Below, in pieces: positions 1 through 5,265 of a stretch of DNA of 7,069 bases. The DNA is from JBDKJS01 sp039806065 (lineage in GTDB: Bacteria > Bacteroidota > Bacteroidia > AKYH767-A > 2013-40CM-41-45). Under the pieces are notes generated by a model. It made no database searches and was not told the DNA's origin. It saw only the letters and a list, made by a program, of their open reading frames with translations. The DNA is taken from NCBI GenBank assembly GCA_039806065.1, contig JBDKJS010000128.1:1-7069 (forward strand), read 5' to 3'. A program made the translations under genes and the position numbers. Each line of letters opens with the position of its first letter. The first letter of the stretch is position 1.

Positions 1-395
1 GAGAAGTAGCGTTAAGGATTGCTTCTAACCCCGGGAATAAAAATTATGGTATTCTAAGTGTACTAATGCAGGCTTACTATGATGTTAAATATCTTTTCAC
101 CCTTGAACCTGCTGACTTTACTCCTGCTCCTAAAATTCACAGTGGTGTAATTAGCTGCAGAATAAAAAAAGAAGAATACTTTCCTAAATCGAGTGACTTC
201 GAGCTTCGTAACGTAGTCAAAGCAGCCTTCAACCAACGAAGAAAAAAAATCAGTAATGCACTACTTCCAATTGCACCTAAAACAATAATTAATCAATTGC
301 CTTATATGGATTTAAGAGCAGAACAGCTTTCATGGCAAATGTTTGATGAAATTGCGCTGAAAATTGAAGGTGCTAAGCGACTTTCAGTTTATTGA
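1..395 (+). CDS. rsmA: RsmA (KsgA) 16S rRNA dimethyladenosine transferase, 3' part
   Basis: Only the C-terminal ~130 codons are present; the frame is open from base 3 to a TGA at 393-395, and the true start is left of the window. The family uses S-adenosylmethionine to dimethylate two adjacent adenines in the 3'-terminal hairpin of 16S rRNA, a late step of small-subunit assembly. Visible family signatures are the segment EVALRIASNPGNKNYGILS, then a tract reading QAYYDVKYLF, the motif FTPAPKIHSGVI and the C-terminal AAFNQRRKKISNALL, which is typical of the RsmA C-terminal domain. The SAM-binding domain and the catalytic N-L-P-Y motif fall outside the window and cannot be checked. The ATG at 66 is internal (it falls in the VLMQAYYDV segment) and should not be taken as the start. 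The last 23 bp overlap the 3' end of clpX on the opposite strand. Confidence 0.95.
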   Translation, partial: EVALRIASNPGNKNYGILSVLMQAYYDVKYLFTLEPADFTPAPKIHSGVISCRIKKEEYFPKSSDFELRNVVKAAFNQRRKKISNALLPIAPKTIINQLPYMDLRAEQLSWQMFDEIALKIEGAKRLSVY

Positions 396-1614
396 TATTT
401 GTTTTACCAAATTTTTCTTTAGCATATCCTAAGGTCACATTGAATTCCTTTGTAGCCTTGCCAGCTGATGGCAACTCAAACATCGCGTCTAACAGTATTG
501 CCTCGCATATGCTTCTCAGGCCTCTGGCACCTAATTTGAGTTCTAGTGCTTTTTCTACTATGAAATCTAAGACCTTCACATCGAAATTTAAATCAATGTT
601 TTCTAGTTTAAATAATTTCTCATATTGTTTCACCAAAGCATTTTTTGGTTCCGTAAGAATGTCTCGAAGCGCTGCCTTATCCAAAGGTTCTAAATGGGTA
701 AGAATTGGCAATCTCCCAATCAATTCTGGAATTAATCCAAATGCTTTCAGGTCTGCAGGACTCAAGTACTGCAAATAATTTGTCTTATCTATTTGTTCGC
801 CATCTTTACTTGATTGAAATCCCATAGCATTTGAATTAAGCCGTCTCATTATTTTTTTATCGATTCCATCAAATGCACCTCCGCATATAAATAATATATT
901 GCTTGTATCCATCTGGATCATTTTCTGTTCCGGATGTTTTCTCCCTCCTTGGGGTGGAACGTTTGCTGTGGTGCCTTCTAATAATTTTAACAACGCCTGC
1001 TGTACACCTTCACCACTTACATCTCGTGTTATGCTAGGATTATCACTCTTTCTCGAAATTTTATCTATTTCATCAATGTATACAATGCCTTTTTCCGCTG
1101 ACGCTACATCATAATCTGCTGCTTGTAACAATCTACTTAGTACGCTCTCCACATCCTCACCCACATAGCCAGCTTCAGTGAGCACCGTTGCATCTGCTAT
1201 GCAAAATGGAACATTGAGCATCTTGGCTATAGTTCTTGCAATGAGTGTTTTACCTGTCCCCGTTTCACCAACAAGAATCAAATTAGATTTTTCAATCTCT
1301 ATCTCATCCGATTTTTTACCCTTTTGCCCTATACGCTTATAATGATTGTATACCGCTACAGCCATAACCTTTTTGGCTTCATGTTGACCTATCACATATT
1401 GATCAAGGAATTTTTTGATCTCAGTGGGTTTCAAAAGTGATACTTGGCTGCTAACATTGGCTTTTAAACGGTTGTTCATCTCATCGCCCAATATATTTTG
1501 AGCTTGTTGAATGCATTGATCACAGATGTGTCCGGTAATTCCTGCAATCAATACGTAAGTCTCACTTTTATCGCGCCCACAAAATGAGCATCTTATTTCT
1601 TTTGGGTTTTTCAT
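373..1614 (-). CDS. clpX: ClpX, ATP-dependent unfoldase of the ClpXP protease
   Basis: The 413-residue protein has the full ClpX layout and usual length. An N-terminal zinc-binding domain has C9, C12, C31 and C34. The AAA+ module follows: Walker A GETGTGKT at 116-123, pore-1 loop GYVGED at 149-154, Walker B VYIDEID at 178-184, an RKH pore loop at 225-227, a probable arginine finger in ELIGRLP (R301) and sensor-2 box GARGLR at 362-367. ClpX hexamers recognise tagged cytosolic proteins, unfold them with ATP and thread them into ClpP. The loop that docks on ClpP is normally I-G-F; here the aligned residues are M-G-F (264-266), a mild change. The ATG at 1612-1614 gives the expected start just ahead of the zinc domain; no Shine-Dalgarno is visible, as usual in Bacteroidota. 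clpP lies 192 bp upstream, behind a terminator-like hairpin. The 3' end overlaps rsmA tail to tail. Confidence 0.98.
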   Translation of the reverse strand: MKNPKEIRCSFCGRDKSETYVLIAGITGHICDQCIQQAQNILGDEMNNRLKANVSSQVSLLKPTEIKKFLDQYVIGQHEAKKVMAVAVYNHYKRIGQKGKKSDEIEIEKSNLILVGETGTGKTLIARTIAKMLNVPFCIADATVLTEAGYVGEDVESVLSRLLQAADYDVASAEKGIVYIDEIDKISRKSDNPSITRDVSGEGVQQALLKLLEGTTANVPPQGGRKHPEQKMIQMDTSNILFICGGAFDGIDKKIMRRLNSNAMGFQSSKDGEQIDKTNYLQYLSPADLKAFGLIPELIGRLPILTHLEPLDKAALRDILTEPKNALVKQYEKLFKLENIDLNFDVKVLDFIVEKALELKLGARGLRSICEAILLDAMFELPSAGKATKEFNVTLGYAKEKFGKTNINKLKVA

Positions 1615-1671
1615 TTAAATAGAATCAGTAAAATCAAAATGCTTAACAATTTACCAATAAACGAATAGTCT

Positions 1672-1703
1672 CACTGTTAGGTATTTATGCTTTGTTTGTC
1701 AAA
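1672..1703 (-). promoter_or_regulatory. Candidate clpX promoter (Bacteroidota type)
   Basis: In the clpP-clpX gap, reading the minus strand, a TTTGACA box (1697-1703) is followed after 17 nt by TAACAGTG (1672-1679). This resembles the phylum's TTTG / TAnnTTTG arrangement with two mismatches in the -7 box. It would give a leader of about 50 nt before the clpX ATG. It lies downstream of the clpP terminator, which fits separate transcription of clpX. This is consensus reading only, with no start-site evidence. Confidence 0.35.
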
Positions 1704-1744
1704 TATTTATTACGCAAGTTAAGGTTTTAAGTTCAGTTTATAAA

Positions 1745-1781
1745 CATAAAAAAGGTTCTACCATTTTATTGATAAAACCTT
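1745..1781 (-). terminator. Intrinsic terminator of clpP
   Basis: On the minus strand the arm AAGGTTTTA (1781-1773) pairs with TAGAACCTT (1760-1752), giving nine pairs including one G-T, around a 12-nt loop. A run of T residues follows (1753-1748 on the template, read as TTTTTT). The hairpin begins about 25 nt after the clpP stop codon, the right place for a Rho-independent terminator. The stem is AT-rich and so only moderately stable; partial read-through into clpX is possible. Confidence 0.65.
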
Positions 1782-1806
1782 GAAAATAAATCAAAATTGT
1801 AAAAAA

Positions 1807-2490
1807 TTATTTGCTTTTACTTCTTGTTAATACTTCGTCAACCATGCCATAGGCTTTTGCTTCTTCAGCTGTCATCCAATAATCTCGATCGCTATCAGCC
1901 CATACTTTATCGTAAGTTTGACCGCTGTGAGTAGCAATAATATCATATAGCTCCTTCTTCAATTTCTGAATCTCTCTGGCTGTTATTTCAATGTCAGAAG
2001 CCTGACCTTCCGCCCCACCTAATGGCTGATGAATCATAACTCTAGCATGTTTGAGAGCTGCTCTTTTACCCTTGGTCCCAGCGCACATTAATACAGCTCC
2101 CATACTGGCTGCCATTCCTGTGCATATCGTTGCTATATCTGGATTTATAAATTGCATGGTATCATAAATTCCTAGTCCGGCATAAACCGATCCTCCAGGG
2201 CTATTTATGTAAATGCTAATATCTTTCTTTGCATCCACCGATTCTAAGAACAGTAATTGTGCTTGAATTATATTACTCACATAGTCATTAATACCTGTAC
2301 CCATAAATATTATTCTATCCATCATCAGCCTTGAAAATACATCCATACTCGCCACATTTAATTGCCGTTCTTCGATAATGGTTGGCGAAATATAATCAGC
2401 TCTCATGGCGCTTATATAACTATCGTAGGTTAAACTATTAATGCCACGGTGTTTGGTTGCATATTTTCTAAATTCTTCTGAGTAATTCAT
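1807..2490 (-). CDS. clpP: ClpP, ATP-dependent Clp protease proteolytic subunit
   Basis: This is a 227-residue serine peptidase of family S14. Its catalytic triad is S129 (in GMAASMGA), H154 (in MIHQPLGG) and D203 (in DSDRDYWM). The spacings, 25 and 49 residues, equal those of the Escherichia coli triad (Ser97, His122, Asp171 of the mature protein). The SPGGSV segment at 97-102 supplies the oxyanion-hole glycines. About 30 N-terminal residues precede the usual conserved start, consistent with a removable propeptide. Two heptamers form a closed chamber in the cytosol that degrades chains delivered by ClpX. The ATG at 2488-2490 is preceded by an A/T-rich leader without a Shine-Dalgarno. The gene sits between tig (108 bp upstream) and clpX (192 bp downstream), the order tig-clpP-clpX found in very many bacteria, but hairpins lie in both gaps. 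Confidence 0.98.
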   Translation of the reverse strand: MNYSEEFRKYATKHRGINSLTYDSYISAMRADYISPTIIEERQLNVASMDVFSRLMMDRIIFMGTGINDYVSNIIQAQLLFLESVDAKKDISIYINSPGGSVYAGLGIYDTMQFINPDIATICTGMAASMGAVLMCAGTKGKRAALKHARVMIHQPLGGAEGQASDIEITAREIQKLKKELYDIIATHSGQTYDKVWADSDRDYWMTAEEAKAYGMVDEVLTRSKSK

Positions 2491-2530
2491 ATGTTGTTTT
2501 TTTATATTGGACGTTTATCTTTTTTATTTA

Positions 2531-2569
2531 TTTCAAAAATAAACCCGCTTACTGTTGTGTAAGCGGGTT
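2531..2569 (-). terminator. Strong intrinsic terminator of tig
   Basis: This is a perfect 11-bp inverted repeat, AACCCGCTTAC (2542-2552) and GTAAGCGGGTT (2559-2569), around a 6-nt loop. Read on the minus strand it is followed by TATTTTTG, a T-rich tract. It begins about 29 nt beyond the tig stop codon. It is the most GC-rich and stable hairpin in the window and should end most tig transcripts, so clpP probably has its own promoter in the roughly 50 bp between this hairpin and its ATG; I could not identify one with confidence there. Confidence 0.8.
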
Positions 2570-2580
2570 GAGTAACTAGT

Positions 2581-2636
2581 TTTCAACAATGTTTTTAATC
2601 AATGCGCATGCTTTTCTCCTGCATTCATTGTTGAAA
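2581..2636. repeat. Inverted repeat across the tig stop codon
   Basis: The 11-bp sequence TTTCAACAATG (2581-2591) is perfectly inverted at 2626-2636 (CATTGTTGAAA). Just inside, AATGC (2601-2605) pairs with GCATT (2621-2625), contiguous with the right arm and separated on the left by a 9-nt bulge. The structure would span the last codons and stop of tig and lies just ahead of its terminator. No T-tract follows directly, so it is not itself a terminator; it could shape or protect the 3' end of the tig mRNA. Confidence 0.6.
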
Positions 2637-3960
2637 TATATTCTTCATATTGTTGGGTAATGATATCTAGTGATATTTCCTTTTTAATGACCTCAAAAAC
2701 TTTATTCTCCAGTATAGAATGGGCTATGCGTTCATAGTTTCTGCCTTCTTGAAGGTACTTTTGTGTGTATTCATTCAGTTTATCCTCTTCTAGGTTGAAG
2801 CCTCCATATTGACTGAATTGAGAAAGTAACATACCTCTAGCTGCTTCATCTACTTCTTCATTGGCCACATTAAATGAATGATCGGCAGCTAATTTATCAA
2901 TAATCAATCGCCATTTTAAATCTTCAGACTCGTGCAAGTAATCGTGCTCAAAAGTAGCATCATCTACTTCTTTTTTCATTTGCGCTTTGAGCATTCTCTT
3001 TAAAAAATCATCAGGTAGCGGTATCGACAATTCTGAAATCATTTTAGCCTTCAAATCTTTTTTCAGTCTTCTATCGCTTTCTCGTTCAAAATAATTGGTA
3101 ATTCCTTCTTTTACTTTTCCATAAAATTCAGCTTCAGAGGAAACCACTCCAGGGCCGTAAATTTTGTCAAAAAATTCTTGGTCAAGGGTTGCTTTCTCTA
3201 CTTTATTAATAGTTTTTATTACTAACTCATAATCACTTTGAAGATTAACTTGCCCTTTTTCAGATTTTAACATTGCAGCTACCTCTGTTTCATTATTAAT
3301 TGCTTTCATTGGATTGAAGATGATTGTAGCATCCTTATTCTTTCCAATAAACAATGCTCTGTCTGAATCAGATTTTACAAATTCAATAGCTAGGGTAGTG
3401 GTAGTACTATGGCCACCTTCAATCTTGATCCCTTGTTGATCTACTTCAGTGAAGGTACCATATATTATGGAATCATTTTCTATTACCTCCGGATTGCTAA
3501 ACTTTCCATATCGTCTTCTTAAATCATCCACATCTTGCTGCACCATTTTATCATCAATATTCACCATGTAATAGGGAGTTTTACTGATGGCTTTTAAATC
3601 AGGAGCTATAGTAGGGGCTAAACCTAACTCATAAAGAAATTCAAAATTGCTGCCATCTTCAAATGATTGCACATCAGTACTAAGAGGTAGCGGCACTCCT
3701 AATACATCAATTTTTTCTTCATTAATATAAGATTGAAGCTTTTCTTGCAAGAGGGTATTTAATTCCTCTGCAAGAACACTTTTACCATATAGCTTTTTAA
3801 TATGGCCCATTGGTGCCATGCCCGGTCTAAAACCAGGGATGTTAGCACTTTTTGCATATTTCTTAAGCGTTTTAGCTACACGATCCTGATAATCTGTTGG
3901 CTCTACCTTTAAGGTTACTATTGCACTTAGTGCCGATTTGTTTTCTTTAGTTATTTGCAT
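2599..3960 (-). CDS. tig: Trigger factor, ribosome-associated chaperone
   Basis: The 453-residue protein has trigger factor length. The N-terminal ribosome-binding domain carries the signature GFRPGMAP at 43-50, matching the GFRxGxxP loop that contacts the ribosomal exit tunnel. The middle part, roughly 150-260, sits where the FKBP-type prolyl isomerase domain belongs, but I see little of the typical FKBP motif pattern, so isomerase activity is doubtful. The remainder is the long helical C-terminal chaperone domain, ending in a His-rich tail (KHAH). It binds nascent chains as they leave the ribosome and shields them until they fold. The ATG at 3958-3960 matches the family start. It lies downstream of tRNA-Leu and a hairpin and upstream of clpP on the same strand, linking co-translational folding with proteolysis. 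The gene has its own strong terminator. Confidence 0.95.
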   Translation of the reverse strand: MQITKENKSALSAIVTLKVEPTDYQDRVAKTLKKYAKSANIPGFRPGMAPMGHIKKLYGKSVLAEELNTLLQEKLQSYINEEKIDVLGVPLPLSTDVQSFEDGSNFEFLYELGLAPTIAPDLKAISKTPYYMVNIDDKMVQQDVDDLRRRYGKFSNPEVIENDSIIYGTFTEVDQQGIKIEGGHSTTTTLAIEFVKSDSDRALFIGKNKDATIIFNPMKAINNETEVAAMLKSEKGQVNLQSDYELVIKTINKVEKATLDQEFFDKIYGPGVVSSEAEFYGKVKEGITNYFERESDRRLKKDLKAKMISELSIPLPDDFLKRMLKAQMKKEVDDATFEHDYLHESEDLKWRLIIDKLAADHSFNVANEEVDEAARGMLLSQFSQYGGFNLEEDKLNEYTQKYLQEGRNYERIAHSILENKVFEVIKKEISLDIITQQYEEYISTMNAGEKHAH

Positions 3961-3985
3961 CTTAATTCAATTACTGATTAAAACT

Positions 3986-4022
3986 AAAAAAATCACGCTA
4001 CTTTGAATCGTTGCGTGATTTT
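3986..4022 (-). terminator. Hairpin with T-tract between tRNA-Leu and tig
   Basis: On the minus strand AAAATCACGC (4022-4013) pairs perfectly with GCGTGATTTT (3998-3989) around a 14-nt loop, followed by more T residues down to 3986. It begins 11 nt after the tRNA 3' end and its T-tract ends about 25 nt before the tig ATG. It should end the tRNA transcript. Because A-rich sequence lies outside both arms, it could also work in the plus direction. Its closeness to tig leaves very little room for a tig promoter downstream of it. Confidence 0.7.
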
Positions 4023-4032
4023 ATTATTCTAG

Positions 4033-4114
4033 TGCGGATGAAGGGACTCGAACCCCCACGCCTCACGGCACCAGATCCTAAGTCTGGCGCGGCTGCCAAT
4101 TACGCCACATCCGC
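4033..4114 (-). tRNA. tRNA-Leu (anticodon UAG)
   Basis: Read on the minus strand, the acceptor stem GCGGATG pairs perfectly with CATCCGC. The anticodon arm is CCAGA-CTTAGGA-TCTGG with anticodon TAG, which reads CUA and, by wobble, other CUN leucine codons. A long variable arm with stem GCC/GGC makes it a class II tRNA, as expected for leucine. The T arm has the TTCGAGT loop on a stem with two G-T pairs. The discriminator base is A (4033). CCA is not encoded (the next bases are CT), so it must be added after transcription. A terminator-like hairpin follows 11 nt downstream. Confidence 0.97.
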
Positions 4115-4180
4115 ATAATCTTTTAAAAATCAACTTTATTTGTGAGCACCTGAATTAGCTCTTTTCCAAAATTGAGGCTG

Positions 4181-4208
4181 CGAAGGTAGAAAAAAAATGA
4201 ATTACAAA
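4181..4208 (-). promoter_or_regulatory. Candidate promoter for tRNA-Leu
   Basis: On the minus strand the box TACCTTCG (4188-4181) matches the Bacteroidota -7 element TAnnTTTG except for one base. TTTG (4208-4205) lies 16 nt upstream, somewhat closer than the usual spacing. It would produce a leader of about 60 nt before the tRNA 5' end. The rest of the 197-bp gap between the tRNA and the divergent sigma gene is AT-rich, and I see no convincing promoter for the plus-strand gene there. Confidence 0.4.
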
Positions 4209-4311
4209 GTCATTTTTAATATCTAATGATAAAGATTTTTATTCTTTTTACGTTCAATGTGGAAATTGCCATTTTTTTGCTCTCTCTTTTAAAAAAATTA
4301 TCGCTTCACTG

Positions 4312-4860
4312 GTGATCCGCTCCAAACATCATTCCTCACTTTCTGACCAAGAGTTGTTGAAGCAATTTCTAACTTCTGATGATAAACTTTTTTTTGAAAT
4401 ACTTTTTAATAGGTACAGCCACTTGCTTCTTGCTTGTGCCCTCAAATTTCTCAAGGATGAACAAGCAGCTTACGATGCCGTGATTGCTACTTTCGAAATG
4501 GCGATGCATAAAATAAAGACCTCATTACCCTCAAATGTGGGTGGATGGCTTTACACCATTACCCGAAATAATTGCTTAGCTGAAATAGCAGCTCAAAAAG
4601 TATTTAACGAGAATCATTCGCTGGAAATAGCAGATGATCAAAATCTTGATGCTGAAGAAACCTTTATGCTATTACGCAAAGCCATTGATGAGTTGCCCGA
4701 AAATCAAAAAAAATGTATCGTTTATTTTTATTTAGAAAAGTTATCTTATCTAGAAATCCAATATCTTACCATGCTTACCTATAAGCAGGTAAAATCAAAC
4801 ATTCAAAATGGAAAACGAAATCTGAAAATAAATTTGCTAAAGCTTCTGCGCGATGAATAA
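4312..4860 (+). CDS. Divergent ECF-type RNA polymerase sigma factor
   Basis: This 182-residue protein has the two-domain plan of ECF sigma factors. Region 2 (about 11-95) opens with LSDQELLKQFL and keeps the GGWLYTITRN segment (77-86) that ends sigma-2. Region 4 (about 118-175) has the LP motif (128-129) and a helix-turn-helix, SYLEIQYLTMLTYKQVKSNI (145-164). Such factors direct RNA polymerase to a small set of promoters when released from an anti-sigma factor. In the usually strong D-L-x-Q-x-x-F motif of region 2.2, by my alignment D55 and F61 are kept but the Leu and Gln are Ala56 and Ile58. The GTG at 4312 is chosen because region 2 begins a few residues later and no in-frame ATG lies upstream; no Shine-Dalgarno is visible. 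The next gene overlaps by 8 nt, so the two are almost certainly translated from one mRNA. Confidence 0.88.
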   Translation: MIRSKHHSSLSDQELLKQFLTSDDKLFFEILFNRYSHLLLACALKFLKDEQAAYDAVIATFEMAMHKIKTSLPSNVGGWLYTITRNNCLAEIAAQKVFNENHSLEIADDQNLDAEETFMLLRKAIDELPENQKKCIVYFYLEKLSYLEIQYLTMLTYKQVKSNIQNGKRNLKINLLKLLRDE

Positions 4861-5179
4861 ATATAGTAACCCAAATGATCATATAGAGCTAAAGGATTTA
4901 TTGGCTTTTGGTGCTAACCAGCTTACTCCAGAAATGATTAACCAAGTAGAAGCTCATTCTAAAAATTGTCAAATGTGTGCTGATGCTTTGAAGGGCATTA
5001 AAACCTTTAAGCACTTGGACCAATTCCAAGCCTTGCATCAAAGCTTATTAAAACGAAAAGCTATCCGCAAATCGCGTTTTTCGCCTAAATTCATCGGTTT
5101 TTCGCATCTGCTGATTCTAATATTGGTCTTTTTAATCCTCTTAGCGGGCACGCTAGTAGTAGTTTTAGCAATCGATTAA
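4853..5179 (+). CDS. Probable membrane anti-sigma factor with zinc-binding motif
   Basis: This is a small protein of 108 residues. An N-terminal soluble part carries H35-x3-C39-x2-C42 (in EAHSKNCQMC), the hallmark of the zinc-binding anti-sigma (ZAS / zf-HC2) fold that clamps an ECF sigma factor. A basic stretch (about 66-79) is followed by one hydrophobic segment (about 84-106), most likely a membrane helix with the N-terminus in the cytosol. Only two residues or so follow the helix, so there is no periplasmic sensor domain. The ATG lies inside the last codons of the sigma gene (overlap 4853-4860), typical of a co-translated sigma/anti-sigma pair. The partner and role are inferred from motif and position; a small membrane protein of unrelated function is the alternative. 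Confidence 0.8.
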   Translation: MNKYSNPNDHIELKDLLAFGANQLTPEMINQVEAHSKNCQMCADALKGIKTFKHLDQFQALHQSLLKRKAIRKSRFSPKFIGFSHLLILILVFLILLAGTLVVVLAID

Positions 5180-5185
5180 AAAAAA

Positions 5186-5216
5186 TTGGTAAAATTATTT
5201 CCATTACTTAACTTAG
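5186..5216 (+). promoter_or_regulatory. Candidate promoter of the M4 peptidase gene
   Basis: In the 86-bp gap before the peptidase gene, TTG (5186-5188) is followed after 20 nt by TAACTTAG (5209-5216), which matches the Bacteroidota TAnnTTTG box at all but one fixed position. The predicted start would leave a leader of about 40-45 nt. No terminator hairpin is visible after the anti-sigma gene, so read-through from it is equally possible. Confidence 0.4.
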
Positions 5217-5265
5217 GGGTGGAAAAAGTATTCATTCAACTCATTAATTAAAACCTAAACTATTT

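Noticed and set aside
66..395. A short separate gene starting at ATG 66
   Set aside because: The frame is open to the left edge and the preceding codons continue the conserved RsmA sequence, so this ATG is an internal methionine.
392..1114. Open frames on the plus strand inside clpX (392-778, 899-1114)
   Set aside because: They lie wholly antisense to a fully conserved clpX reading frame, show no recognisable family, and their composition is explained by the reverse strand of clpX.
4249..4256. TACGTTCA as a -7 box for the sigma gene
   Set aside because: It partly matches TAnnTTTG, but no TTG element lies at a suitable distance upstream, so I do not call a promoter.
4115..4311. Riboswitch or small RNA in the gap between tRNA-Leu and the sigma gene
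   Set aside because: The sequence is AT-rich with no stable hairpin, conserved-looking core or T-tract terminator.
4388..4714. Runs of eight T (4388-4395) and eight A (4707-4714) in the sigma gene as possible phase-variation tracts
   Set aside because: The frame is intact through both, runs of this length are common in an AT-rich genome (one also lies in rsmA at 242-249), and nothing indicates slippage.
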